DNA from: Entamoeba invadens IP1
Taxonomy: Eukaryota; Evosea; Mastigamoebida; Endamoebidae
Direction: 5' to 3'
Assembly: GCF_000330505.1 (NCBI RefSeq)
Contig: NW_004440335.1
Coordinates: 2,109-40,525 of the forward strand
DNA length: 38,417 bases
The position numbers and the translations under genes are program-made. Every line of letters starts with the position of its first letter. Positions within the stretch are counted from its first letter, which is position 1. The notes beneath the pieces are model-generated. The model saw only the letters and a list, made by a program, of their open reading frames with translations, searched no databases and was not told the DNA's origin. Of the stretch, positions 10,001 through 19,036 are shown in pieces.

Positions 10001-10983
10001 ATTTAAAAAGTGGGTTTGCTTGCGAATTTGAAATATTTATAACGCCGCATTGTACTTTGAATTTAAATGACAATATCGTCATTATCACACTTAAACTGAA
10101 CAGTGGTGAGGTGTGTACTAACAATTTTAAAATTGTGTGTGCCACTGAAAACAGCACCAAACTTGATTACGACGAATTGATTGAAGAGAAGAAACTTGGT
10201 GAAGGCTCATTTGGTGTTGTGTTTAAAGGCACATTCAGAGGAAACACAGTTGCAATCAAAAAGATGAAAAACAGCAATGAAGACAAAGAAAAATGTGACG
10301 AGTTTGAGAAGGAAGTGAGTATGTTAGACAAGTTCAGAAATGAGTATATAGTCCACTTCTATGGTGCTGTATTTATACCAAGTCACATTTGCATGGTTTC
10401 TGAATTTGCAGAATATGGGAGTTTACAGGATTTGATCAAACACAAAAAGAGTGATGAAGTTGACATGAAGTTGCGTGTCAAAATGCTGTTGGATGCAGCA
10501 AAGGGAATATTGTATTTACACGAGAACGGGATATTGCACAGAGACATCAAACCAGACAACATTCTTGTCTTTTCAATTGAACTAAACGATGGTGTCAATG
10601 CAAAGCTGACTGACTTTGGAAGTGCAAGAAACGTCAATATGATGATGACCAACATGACATTCACAAAAGGTATCGGAACTCCAAAATACATGGCACCAGA
10701 AATTCTTAATAAACAACACTACAAGAAACCAGCTGACGTGTATTCGTTTGCAATCACTATGTACGAGTGCTTTGGTTGGACAGACCCATATCCAAAACAA
10801 AGTTTTATGTTTGCTTGGTCCATAGCTGATTTTATTTCGTCGGGAAAACGCCTTGAAATAATTGATGGTATTCCAAACAATGTATATGATATTATATCTG
10901 CTTGTTGGCGACAAGATACTGAAAATCGAATGCAAATTAATGATGCTGTTAAAATGCTTCAAAGATATTTTGATGATAATTGA
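4003..10983 (+). CDS. Transmembrane kinase (TMK) with CxxC-rich ectodomain
   Basis: The 2326-aa protein is a full receptor-like kinase. A signal peptide covers roughly residues 1-28. The ectodomain, up to about residue 1880, is packed with CxxC modules of 16 residues (type PAGTYSxxGxSxCxxC, GCC2/GCC3 or furin-like), which become less regular toward the membrane. A single membrane segment (about 1881-1910, almost all I/V/L) is followed by QRRKRK as a stop-transfer signal. The cytoplasmic side has a beta-sandwich-like domain resembling the major sperm protein fold (about 1935-2050, with LKSGFACEF). A tyrosine-kinase-like (TKL) kinase domain follows: glycine loop GEGSFG from 2066, lysine K2086, HRDIKPDN with D2181, DFG at 2204-2206, and GTPKYMAPE. 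All key catalytic residues are present, so it should be active. Entamoeba TMKs are proposed surface sensors; the ligand is unknown. A TTG lies just before this ATG, but ATG is the natural start. Confidence 0.93.
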   Translation: MILHIICSPFHLAVTLFWLLFPLRSFSQTYCAAGTYPLNSECLPCSSGTYKSNSGNSSCTPCAEGKYSQNEGSITCTNCPAGTFSISGSTGCSDCPAGTMSTEKSGSCTLCSAGYYSVRAASVCLECPAGSYSSKISSSCTLCGMGTYSTAHSSSCKNCSQGYYTDEVGTSECKMCSAGTFSLSGATICTNCPAGQTSNIRSSACTNCTDGYYSNSGDQTCTICPAGYFSKSGNATCTICPAGTYSAEGASICARCSQGYYSNEGATACTKCESGYVSGYGAQTCTICPAGTKPNYYNSTCSNCGDGYYSNSGDKTCTICPAGYFSKSGNATCTICPAGTYSAEGAANCTNCGRGFYSNEGATACTKCETGSVSITGSSSCTICPAGTKPNYYNSTCTNCSSGTYSNSGDSTCTKCPAGYFSKSGDATCSACSAGNYSAEGASSCLQCEQGSYSHEAASICTKCESGYVSVAGSSICTICPAGYRPYSYNSTCKICDSGYYSNSGDQTCTKCLAGYFSKSGDATCTICPAGTYSNAGASGCSNCGQGSYSNEGSSACVMCETGSVSVVGSPSCTICPAGTKPDTSNATCIKCSNGYYSNAGDQLCTQCSAGYFSNSGDATCTACPAGSYSGKGFSSCYKCSNGQSSNEGSSSCYKCSAGYFSNSGDATCTKCAAGYYSLGGTNTCTDCPLGTYSTLGSSGCIECGIGTYAPSKSPSCIDCPAGTYNNKNKQSVCPVCWAGTYSIQNSVACLDCPDGTYSLTNSSSCTKCNSTCLTCSVTTGKCTSCPAGRYLTNLNQCPLCAAGYFSLENSPGCTACASGFYSNEGYSACIECNSTCNKCDSKSGNCTLCFVGNYLFEGKCLSCKLGTYSSTMAATKCTTCPEMTYTLSYGSFACLLCNSSCKSCDNTNGDCLSCYQGSVLKNGKCEMCPSGSFSLNGVCTLCGLGTFSNQNSTSCIECTDGTFSKETGTTTCQNCDSNCLNICDKTTGKCKCVAGYIFTDYQCKGCDAGFYANRVTDRCDICPSGSYSDVASSSCKYCSENTFSYQQSSKCSSCDSKCNGCNPSTGDCTLCIFGYELVDKNCQICGVGTKGVNSKCETCLNNTFQNETGKTFCYECDISCQTCDYMTGQCLTCQAGYGFNDGKCTKCSDKTFSKGGNDVCENCPTNCTYCVSTTGDCSICPSGQKEVDSICISCSLNGNCAMCSTLETESERICKQCEFGYFLKDKDCLDCHEIHTNCEKCSQSESVCMSCSDNYIVRNNNCSKCETGTIKSTTKECVNCYEVIPKCQICEYERNIQKCTKCFEPYYLSDDNISCLLAYTTTSHYNSSTANKIENNEGCTNQVDNNCFGCDETHYLINYKCEQNNDTKCLKYSTKSCDKCSTNVISLNGKCDIEADCKYQKNYLNGSNSECYFCDKEIGCGKIDNCDVAQNDYCYRANDFYYTNESGEITNCGASKKCQMFNGKKIDYVCNTNTLLSDDNVCIVDLTCIAIQHSRCVKCNSDQHLAYGSCITNDNECLIQNKDYCIKCNSKMMSEGRCVSFDDIKCLNHDVICISCGEGFYKDVNECKNKNENYPNCIYVDVANESCFECEAEFYLENGGCVLLSNSTSNVTNSTDNTTDINNNTMSDLITDKNYRQERIKQNIKTEETDNLFESNCNKKSPKGCQRCSDGYYYLKGECIECEYPCINCYNKTYCTSCDQYSYISNGGQCTAINDIFKLCDLMNPDYTGCVVCKNGYMRSSDGKTCEPCDISCSTCTNNGNCISCNESYYRTPQNSTWYCNPQSELLHCLNVTVDGCIVCERGYYNKDNTCEKCHEKCNECSKIDICTNCSENNILVNDFCYEFSIIPNCISSSNNVCTKCSENHELSSDKLSCDKIVRYGLIIGLPVSVVSILIIIIIIIIVITVIIIQRRKRKIEEQKICVFDMKRSNIEMVILSGDVMVNMKSLNFNEDEKLLLVDKESRSLLCVGNKSKSNMKVQITTKENCEKYSIRTEPKLVNLKSGFACEFEIFITPHCTLNLNDNIVIITLKLNSGEVCTNNFKIVCATENSTKLDYDELIEEKKLGEGSFGVVFKGTFRGNTVAIKKMKNSNEDKEKCDEFEKEVSMLDKFRNEYIVHFYGAVFIPSHICMVSEFAEYGSLQDLIKHKKSDEVDMKLRVKMLLDAAKGILYLHENGILHRDIKPDNILVFSIELNDGVNAKLTDFGSARNVNMMMTNMTFTKGIGTPKYMAPEILNKQHYKKPADVYSFAITMYECFGWTDPYPKQSFMFAWSIADFISSGKRLEIIDGIPNNVYDIISACWRQDTENRMQINDAVKMLQRYFDDN
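4630..6069 (+). repeat. Five 288-bp higher-order repeats inside the TMK ectodomain
   Basis: Units begin at 4630, 4918, 5206, 5494 and 5782. Each is 96 codons, built from six 16-residue CxxC modules. Units one and two are nearly identical over their first hundred or so bases (4630-4735 against 4918-5023), while later units diverge. The pattern shows unit duplication or gene conversion within the coding frame. It also generates long meaningless reading frames in other phases and on the opposite strand. Confidence 0.85.
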
Positions 10984-11212
10984 ATGTTTTGTGAGTTAAC
11001 GATAATTACTATTTAATGTTTCAAAATGATAATTTATTAAAAGTTTAAAAAAATAACTATTAAATTATTAAATAAGTACACTTTTTATATTTTTAAACAA
11101 ATACATCTTTAATTGATTATTCTATAAATTAGGTAACAATCATTGTATCAATAAACTTTGGGCTTAATACCCGTGATTTATATCATGAAAAATTAATATT
11201 GGAAATGTAATT

Positions 11213-11248
11213 AAAACAAAAAATACACGTTCTTGTATTTTTTGTTTT
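11213..11248. repeat. 15-bp perfect hairpin downstream of the TMK
   Basis: The arms at 11213-11227 and 11234-11248 are exact reverse complements (AAAACAAAAAATACA on the left) separated by a 6-base loop. It lies about 230 bases after the TMK stop codon and runs into a T-rich stretch. It could be a 3' end structure or simply a product of A/T tract evolution. Confidence 0.6.
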
Positions 11249-11550
11249 TTTAATAATAATTTTTTTAATAATATGTTTGAGTAAATAGTCTTATAAACAA
11301 AATAGTGTATTTTATGGACAATTTTTTGGTTTTTGATAAGTTAATTAATTTTTATTGTGTATGTCAAATAAATAATATCAATGATATTATAAAACTATAA
11401 AAATAATATTAATAATAAATATTTTTATTAAAAATAAGTTAAACAAAATATTATTAATAACTATATTTAACAATTCAGAAAATATGTATAATAATATTAA
11501 GAACTATTATATTTATTTTGATTTGTTTTATTTGTGTATATTGGCTATTA

Positions 11551-11636
11551 ACTCACTTCTCACTTTTATCACTTACTTGTCAAAAAATGACTCACTTCTT
11601 CGCTTTTTGACTCACTTTTATAAAAGTAACTCACTT
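11551..11636. repeat. Irregular ACTCACTT cluster
   Basis: ACTCACTT occurs exactly at 11551, 11590, 11610 and 11629, with variants TCTCACTT and ATCACTTACTT between. Spacing is about 39, 20 and 19 bases, suggesting a degenerate 20-base tandem repeat. GGCTATTAA directly before it (11543-11551) is inverted at 13810-13818. Confidence 0.55.
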
Positions 11637-14168
11637 AAAAAATAATTTACTATTTCAATGGTTTTTTAAATAATATATTAAAATTTCTTCAAAATAATAA
11701 AATATAGTTTTTATTTAAATTGCTATATAATTGTTCATTCAACCAAAAACTTGATTATTTCGGTTAATTTGCCATTAATCAAAATAATTTATATATGGAT
11801 TGTAATGAAAAAACAAAAACAAATAACATTTTGACTTACTTAAATTAATTTTGTTATTAAATTATAGTTTTCATAAATGAAAAAAATATAAACAAATCGA
11901 TAAATTGATTTTAAAAAATACTTTTTGTGTTCAATAATTATATCGTTGTCAACATGAAAAATATCGCCATACAAATACAACAAAGTGAATGTGTTGTTAC
12001 ACGTTGGAATTTATTATATTACATTTTTAAAAAATGTATTAATTTTTGTTTTGAACAGTCAATAAAATACAATAAATAATAAATGAGTTTTGTAATAACA
12101 CTTAAAATAACACCCTTATTTATGTTTTGGCCTGTTTTTACAGGGATATTAATCCAATTTTTGATGATTTTCCTTTTTTGGCTTGTGTATTCTTTATGCA
12201 CATAATATAAACTCTAAAAAAACGGAAATTTATTTAATAAACTCGAGATTTCCCGATTTTTAGACTACTTGAATTTTGTTCGATGTTATTTAAAGTGATA
12301 AGAGATATTTGAATTAAACAAACAATATTTAACATTAAAACATTGAATAATATAAAACCAAAATGATAAAAATGTTTTTCGTCATCTAGAACAATTGCGT
12401 ACATTTGTCAGAACCTAAACAACCGGTTTAATTGTTTATTAATTACAACAATACATACAATAAAACTACGAATAACAAAGACACATTATCAATAAAGTAC
12501 ACTTTAACTACAAACACAACTTAATAAATAAAAATTTAATCATGTAAAATGTTAAGATGTCGGAATAATAACTTATTAGAGTATATGATGAACACGACAT
12601 TAAACAGCTGAGTAATGTTTATAACCAAAATATCATGTAAATATTAACGATAACACAAACAATGAAAATAATTAATTAGGTTGTATTGATTAATTACTAT
12701 GATGAAATTATTTTAATTACGTTAATTGTTAAAAATGTGATTTAAAAAATGAAGTCGATTAACATATGTATAGTTTTACACATTTAAAGTTGTCTCTAAG
12801 TTGTATACCTTTTAATTAATTGAAAAAACAAAGTTAGTGCATTACAAAACCTTTGAATGTATAAATAAAAAATAAACATTTGTTTAGATTATTATTGATA
12901 TGTTTTTTTTTGATAAAACATCAAGAGATGAATAATTTTATTTCTGATTAAAGCTTATGTTTAATAATTATGACATTTCGTCTGTTCAATGAAAAAATCT
13001 TTAAGAATTTGTCATAGTATAATACTTTTTTTAAATAAGTCATTGCGTCGTTATTTACAAATATAATACAACAACTTTTGTTAACAAATATATACAAGTG
13101 TTATTTATTTTTTTTATTTTTAGTTGCTTATCATTATATATATATTTTTCATCTCACAACACACAAAATGAAACCATTGTATTTCTTTAACATCACAACA
13201 ATTATCAAAGTAAAATAAAAACAAATTTAATTATTACTTGTTGATGGTTTTATAAAAAAGATTCATAAAAAATTACTGTTTATTTTCACACTTTTATGAA
13301 AAATATAATACAATTTAAATAAAAAATTAAAATTTTTAAACATGTAACTTCATACTAACAACGAAAATGATTCCACCAAATTAAATAATATGTATCTGTT
13401 TGGGCATAATAGTATTTTGGATAAAAATATAAACACATATATATATTAAATATATTAAATTTGTTGCCCAATAGTTTATAACAAAATTGTACAACAACTC
13501 AAAATGATTTAATTTGAATTGATAAATGTAAATTTTGTCAAATTTTTAATATTGTTGTTTTGGATACTATTTGTACCAAATAAATTTTTTTACCATTTAT
13601 TTTATTTGCTTTTTTTCGAGTATTATAATTATAGTTAATTATGGTTTATTTTTTAAATAAATTTTACAAACTTTATATAGTTGTTGAACTATGGATATAC
13701 TAAACATAGTTTTTTTTGATGAGTATAGTTTGTTTTATAGTAAAAAGACGAATATTTAATTTTAAATAATTAAAGTGAGTTTCTTTATGCAAAGGTAAGT
13801 AAAAAGCTATTAATAGCCATAATAATAATATTATTCCGAAAGTTTTTTTCTAAAGTATATAGTACTAAAGTACAAACCAATCGACATATCTATGGCACTT
13901 ATGATAAAATTAATTACTGAAATTAAATCTGATGTAGTGCCTTATTTAATTATTAATTTTTATATTATTTTTCAAATATTAAAATTATTTACAATTATGG
14001 GTTTTATTATTAAATATAATAAAATATAACTATATCATAATAAATAACTATATTCTTGTAATTTAAAAAAATTTAACAATAATAGCGCATTTTTGGGTTA
14101 TTTTAAAATTATTTCCATACAAACTGAAACAAAAATGTAATATTGAGAATTTTTATTATTTAATATAA

Positions 14169-17100
14169 TTAAAATATAGTTTTAATATTTTTAGAAACAA
14201 TTTGAATAGTATCAGTGATATGACAAGTACATTGTGGTGTTAAATATAATGAAAATTCGCAAGCAAACCCACTTTTCAACACCACAATTTCTGGGTCAAA
14301 TCTGATTGTTAATTTGTTGATTTTTGAAGAAATTGTGAATTGAATTTTAACAACATTTTTCGATGAATTTCCAACACAAAAAGTCTGTTTGGTTTCTTCA
14401 TTAACTGGCATTTCTTCGATGTCTGAATTAAAATCGATTTGTTTACTCTGAACGCTTATTCCCCCACGAAGTAATATGAAATTAACATTTGATAATTTCA
14501 TTGCAAATATAGTTGTCGTCTTTTCAACTTCTTTTTGATGAAAATGTGCCAAAATTGTTCTTGTTATCAAAAATATTGCAACAAATGTGAAAAAGAGAAA
14601 GACTATAATAACTAGCACTGATATCAATATGACCCACCACACCACTTTTGTTTCACAATATTTCTTTTCAAAATTAGGTGAATTCCAAAATTCACATTTT
14701 GTGCATTGTGAATTTGTAATTTCAAGACATTTTGAAATGGAAGATATATTCAGACATTCACCATATGACGATAAAACCATATCAGAAGAACAAGTCACAC
14801 ATGTTGTTTGTGAAACACACGCTTTACAATTCTCATCACACTTGTCACATTCGTTTCCATTGATTTCAAAATAGTGTTCTGAGCATTTTGAACAGCCGCT
14901 TGATGTTACATTATCACATCCAACTATAGACGATTGTGGAAGGCAATCTCCACTTTTAGTTCTATAATTTGTTGTGTTACAAGAAAGACATGTGATATTG
15001 TTATTACACGTTTCACATTTAACATCACAGTCGTAACAGTCAAGAACAACTCTGTAATACCCCCTTTTACAAATAACACACCCTCCGCTTTTTGAAAATG
15101 AGTCGCATTTTAATTTTAAGTTATCATTTGTTTCACATTTGTAATTAGCTAAAAAATAATCATTTGCACAACTTAGACACTTTCTCGAATTAGAAATACA
15201 AGTCAAACAATTATCATCACAACGTTCACAACTTTGAGTGTCAGTGAGATAAAAATTGTCTTCACAAGATGTACATCCAAATGTGTTTGACAACAAGCAA
15301 TGTGAGTCATTCAACAATTGACACGTATTATTATAAATATAATAATTTTGTTTGCATTCAATACACTTGTTGTTTGTGGTATACAGACAGTCTGGTATGT
15401 CAACTGAACATCTCACATTGGACTCATTCTTGTTGTCACATATTTTAATATCACATTTTCCATTTGGTGTCATTTCACTTGTTGATTGACACTTCGTCGT
15501 TCTTCCATTTTCACACCATAGGGAGTTGGAGTATGTGTCTGTACAATTTTTACACGTCATTGAATTGATGTAAAACCCTTTGTTACACGAAACAATAGTG
15601 TGTTCGCTTGAATTTAATATGTTGGAATCTTTTTCAATACAATCCCCATTTATATTAATCAACTGTTTGTTGTAATTACACAATTGGCATTTTCCATCAA
15701 ACTCAATTATAGCACAGTTGTTTATCAGACTACACGTACCATTTGTTTGTAAATGATATCCCTTGGAACAAAACAGACACCGATTTGCTTTTGTATATAA
15801 ACAATTTGTTATATTAACACACTTTCCGCTTTCTAAAGAATACGAAGAATGACATTGAACACAAGACCGTGTATCTGATGGACAATACTTACAATTTGTA
15901 TCACTACACTCTACTGAAGTGTAACATGAATGATTGGTTTTATTGTACATTAATGGGTATTCACAAATTGGATATAATATCGGTGTTAATGTGTAATTTT
16001 TGTTTAAACCGGCACGAAATGTGATTCCCTCATGATATAAATTTGTTTCTGAAATAAATAAAACATTTTTTGATAAATTCATTGTTGATATTTCAGTGAC
16101 TTTGTTTGCTAAAATACCAACAACAAAATTGTCTGTTTTATAAAATGAAATTTGTGTATCAAAAATTGTGGCGCTTTCATCTGAATACAACTCAGTTTGT
16201 TTTTGGTGTCTTTTCAATACCATTGTGTCACTTTTTGTCGTGTTTTCAATCAACAGTGAAGTCACATTATACAACGGTGTGATGTACCAATCAACATCAT
16301 TTCCAAGAGGACAGTATGGTTCCGTATAACTCCATCTTTTTGTTGATAAATCGACTTTATTCAAATGGCAAAATATTTTCTCTGAACTTCCTATTCGAGT
16401 CAATTTGCCATTTAATAATAATTTGGACGCGCCATTTATACTTCCTGAATAAACATTGTCGGTATAAATTAAATCAAAATCATTAGTCGCTGTAATAGTA
16501 AAATTTCTTTGATCGAAGTTGTGTGTGATGAAAAGTGGGATATCACCAATTGTTCGAAAAGAAACGTCTAAAGTGCATAAAGACAAGTTGACGTTTGTAT
16601 GAGTTATTATTAATGAGTCTTGCCCAAAAAATATAAAACCATTTTCACAACCAAAATTGTCTACTTCTATTTTTGGGATATCTTCTTTGTAATTAGAGAT
16701 ACCACATATATATAAGTTTCCTTTTATAACAGTCACATTTGTAGCAGTCAGAAAAGCGCCTTGATACACTTTTAAACCACCTTTGTAATACTTTCGTATA
16801 TCGGTCGGCCGTTGATATTCAAACGCATTATATATTTTGACAAACCCACCGATATACATTTTAGAGTTTTGATCCATCAATAATGTACTGTTATCTGTAA
16901 CATACAAAACATTTTGAGTCTCAAGCAATGCAGTTCCATTCATTTCTAAAGAACTATTTCCATTCATATAAACTGAGTCGTATGTTTTTAAAGTACAATT
17001 GTCATTAAGAAATACACTTGAATTACCATAAAACGTGATAATTTGTGTGGAATTTATCATTGAATTTCCTTGCATTATCAAAGTCGTGTTGTAATCAGTA

Positions 17101-18419
17101 ACAAATGTTCCAATGATTTTAAAAATTGATCTTTCGTTCATATTTAATGTTTTAGATATATATGACTGACCACTAACCACAACGTTTCCATTTGTTGTTA
17201 TTGCCGAGTGTCCCATTATATATATTTGAGTATTATCAAATAATATAACATCTCCTTTAACTGAACCATTAGAATTGTCTTTCAGAACAAAAAGTGAGTT
17301 TATTTCTAACTTGTCCTGGCAAGATAGTGTTGCATTTCCATTCATTTCAAAATTTTTGGAAGATAATGAACATTGGTTAGCTTCGATTTTTGTGTTATCA
17401 TTCATTATAGTTGTTCCTTCGTTTTCAAGAGAGAGGTTTCTATTCACTGTTAATGTTGCCTGATTTGTCAAACTGATATTTCCATTTAAAGAACAATAGA
17501 TATAAATATTGATTTTAGAATTGTCTGTCATAAACAAAGATGTGTTATTATCATACAATTTTAAGATGGAACAATTCATTATAGAAGTACCACTTGTTGT
17601 TATGCTTGTATTATTATACATATTTAAAGTTCCTGTTTTAATACTAACACTACCCATTTGGATATTGGAATTGTCTTTTAAAATAATTTTGACATTGTCA
17701 TAAAAACTGCTTTGTAGGCTAGTGTTAAGAAACGAATTATTTTCAAATGTTAAAGAAGAATTTCCAGTTGCTGTAATTCCACTATTAATTTGAAAGTATG
17801 AATTTCCATTCATTGTTAGTTTTGAGTAATTCTTTAAATATAACATTCCCGATAACACAACATTTGAATTATCTTCCATCAGTAGAGTGGTGTAGTTTTT
17901 CATATCTATTGAAGTAAAATTTGTACAAGAAGATTTATTTTTAAAATAAATAACAGATTTTTCAGATAAAAATATTGTTGATGTTGAATCGGAACTATTG
18001 GTTGTTATGTTAGAACATCCGTTAAGTAATGCGCTAGCACTTCCATTTAAGTAAACGTGAGTGCTATTTTTTAAATAAATAGAACTGTTTGTCATATTAA
18101 GAAAACTATTTTCGGTCAAAATTAATGCGTTAACATCAATAAAGCTGGAATATGGTTCCATCACAATTTTCGGATAACCATGCGCTATTATTTGATAATT
18201 ATTATTATATGGTACAATATTGTAACAATTAATATTGGAATTTTCGGTCATTGTAAACGTAAATTTTGTTGTGTTATTTTCTAGTCCAATTAACAAATTG
18301 TTTAGCAATCGACAATATGAAGAGTGTGTACATGTTGTTGTAATTTGGTTATAATAACAGTTTTGTCCATAAACAACAAAAAGAAAAAATGCAATAATCC
18401 ACGTCAATGGATAATTCAT
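14169..18419 (-). CDS. TMK-like receptor lacking the kinase domain
   Basis: The 1416-aa protein starts with a signal peptide (about residues 1-18, PLTWIIAFFLFVVYG). Residues of about 30-810 are poor in cysteine and rich in Asn, Ser and Thr, in short repeats of the type NGNSSL, DNST and MNDNT, as expected for a parallel beta-solenoid. Residues of about 815-1255 form a CxxC-rich stalk like that of other TMKs. A membrane segment covers about 1259-1286. The cytoplasmic side begins the same MSP-like domain as the TMK at 4003-10983 (shared LKSGFACEF and CVGN), but the protein ends inside that domain and no kinase follows. The reading frame is otherwise intact, so it may be a signalling-dead or decoy receptor, or a recent 3' truncation. 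Loss of the kinase through mis-assembly is the main alternative. Confidence 0.85.
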   Translation of the reverse strand: MNYPLTWIIAFFLFVVYGQNCYYNQITTTCTHSSYCRLLNNLLIGLENNTTKFTFTMTENSNINCYNIVPYNNNYQIIAHGYPKIVMEPYSSFIDVNALILTENSFLNMTNSSIYLKNSTHVYLNGSASALLNGCSNITTNSSDSTSTIFLSEKSVIYFKNKSSCTNFTSIDMKNYTTLLMEDNSNVVLSGMLYLKNYSKLTMNGNSYFQINSGITATGNSSLTFENNSFLNTSLQSSFYDNVKIILKDNSNIQMGSVSIKTGTLNMYNNTSITTSGTSIMNCSILKLYDNNTSLFMTDNSKINIYIYCSLNGNISLTNQATLTVNRNLSLENEGTTIMNDNTKIEANQCSLSSKNFEMNGNATLSCQDKLEINSLFVLKDNSNGSVKGDVILFDNTQIYIMGHSAITTNGNVVVSGQSYISKTLNMNERSIFKIIGTFVTDYNTTLIMQGNSMINSTQIITFYGNSSVFLNDNCTLKTYDSVYMNGNSSLEMNGTALLETQNVLYVTDNSTLLMDQNSKMYIGGFVKIYNAFEYQRPTDIRKYYKGGLKVYQGAFLTATNVTVIKGNLYICGISNYKEDIPKIEVDNFGCENGFIFFGQDSLIITHTNVNLSLCTLDVSFRTIGDIPLFITHNFDQRNFTITATNDFDLIYTDNVYSGSINGASKLLLNGKLTRIGSSEKIFCHLNKVDLSTKRWSYTEPYCPLGNDVDWYITPLYNVTSLLIENTTKSDTMVLKRHQKQTELYSDESATIFDTQISFYKTDNFVVGILANKVTEISTMNLSKNVLFISETNLYHEGITFRAGLNKNYTLTPILYPICEYPLMYNKTNHSCYTSVECSDTNCKYCPSDTRSCVQCHSSYSLESGKCVNITNCLYTKANRCLFCSKGYHLQTNGTCSLINNCAIIEFDGKCQLCNYNKQLININGDCIEKDSNILNSSEHTIVSCNKGFYINSMTCKNCTDTYSNSLWCENGRTTKCQSTSEMTPNGKCDIKICDNKNESNVRCSVDIPDCLYTTNNKCIECKQNYYIYNNTCQLLNDSHCLLSNTFGCTSCEDNFYLTDTQSCERCDDNCLTCISNSRKCLSCANDYFLANYKCETNDNLKLKCDSFSKSGGCVICKRGYYRVVLDCYDCDVKCETCNNNITCLSCNTTNYRTKSGDCLPQSSIVGCDNVTSSGCSKCSEHYFEINGNECDKCDENCKACVSQTTCVTCSSDMVLSSYGECLNISSISKCLEITNSQCTKCEFWNSPNFEKKYCETKVVWWVILISVLVIIVFLFFTFVAIFLITRTILAHFHQKEVEKTTTIFAMKLSNVNFILLRGGISVQSKQIDFNSDIEEMPVNEETKQTFCVGNSSKNVVKIQFTISSKINKLTIRFDPEIVVLKSGFACEFSLYLTPQCTCHITDTIQIVSKNIKTIF

Positions 18420-18851
18420 TTTGTATTTTCAGTTTTTTAACATTGTTTATCAATAACTGGAACATTAATATTTTGTATAAAATTGTTATTTTTGAATTAT
18501 AAGTTACCAATAAAGTGTTTAAAATTCAATATTCAAGAAAATAGTGAAAATAATAACATTTGAAATGTATTTTGTCGAGTTTTCGACAAAATAATAACAA
18601 AAATACAAATAATTAGTTTTTTAATAAATTAAAACAAAAAATCAAATAACTTTTTGTTTATAAAGACATGTAAAAGTGCTTATATACATTCAAACTTCGA
18701 TTCTTTTAATTTATTTATTTGAAAACCCTTGATATTTTTTAAATTGAATATTGAATTTTGTCATAAATTGTTATATTAGTTAATAATTTGTAATTTGTAA
18801 ATATTTGAAGTAAAAAAACAAATTTGTTTAAAACTTATAGTTAATTAAATT
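18420..18851. other. Intergenic region upstream of the kinase-less TMK
   Basis: A+T-rich and without a recognisable gene. It should hold the promoters of the minus-strand receptor and possibly of the partial plus-strand gene at 18852. The hairpin at 18567-18593 is the only distinct structure. Confidence 0.5.
18568..18593. repeat. 11-bp hairpin about 150 bases upstream of a TMK-like gene
   Basis: ATTTTGTCGA at 18569-18578 and TCGACAAAAT at 18583-18592 are perfect complements around a GTTT loop, with one more T-A pair outside. Position relative to the minus-strand start at 18419 allows a regulatory role, but nothing proves one. Confidence 0.5.
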
Positions 18852-18936
18852 ATGTCTATTTCAAAGAATCCTTCATTTTTGAAACTAAATAAGCATTCTT
18901 TTCTGGCTACTGTTCAATTGGTGGTAAAAATTGTAT
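18852..18936 (+). CDS. Possible 5' end of a gene cut by the assembly gap
   Basis: An ATG opens 28 codons (MSISKNPSFLKLNKHSFLAT onward) that run into the run of Ns. Composition is more codon-like than the flanks. The start loosely resembles N-terminal caps of Entamoeba repeat proteins, but this is too short to assign. After the gap the plus-strand frames close quickly, so either most of the gene is missing in the gap or this is chance. Confidence 0.25.
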
Positions 18937-19036
18937 NNNNNNNNNNNNNNNNNNNNNNNNNNNNNNNNNNNNNNNNNNNNNNNNNNNNNNNNNNNNNNNN
19001 NNNNNNNNNNNNNNNNNNNNNNNNNNNNNNNNNNNN
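18937..19036. other. Assembly gap (100 N)
   Basis: Exactly 100 Ns, which is often a placeholder for a gap of unknown size. Distances across it should not be trusted. Confidence 0.99.

Larger units (their letters stand above)
10984..14168. other. Gene desert between two TMK genes
   Basis: More than 3 kb of A+T-rich DNA with no supportable gene. I specifically looked downstream of the kinase-less receptor for kinase motifs on the minus strand and saw none. It contains a 15-bp hairpin (11213-11248), an ACTCACTT cluster (11551-11636) and a GCTATTAATAGC palindrome (13806-13817). Confidence 0.6.

Noticed and set aside
12019..12201. 60-codon minus-strand frame
   Set aside because: No domain, A+T-driven amino acid composition (K, I, N), isolated in a desert.
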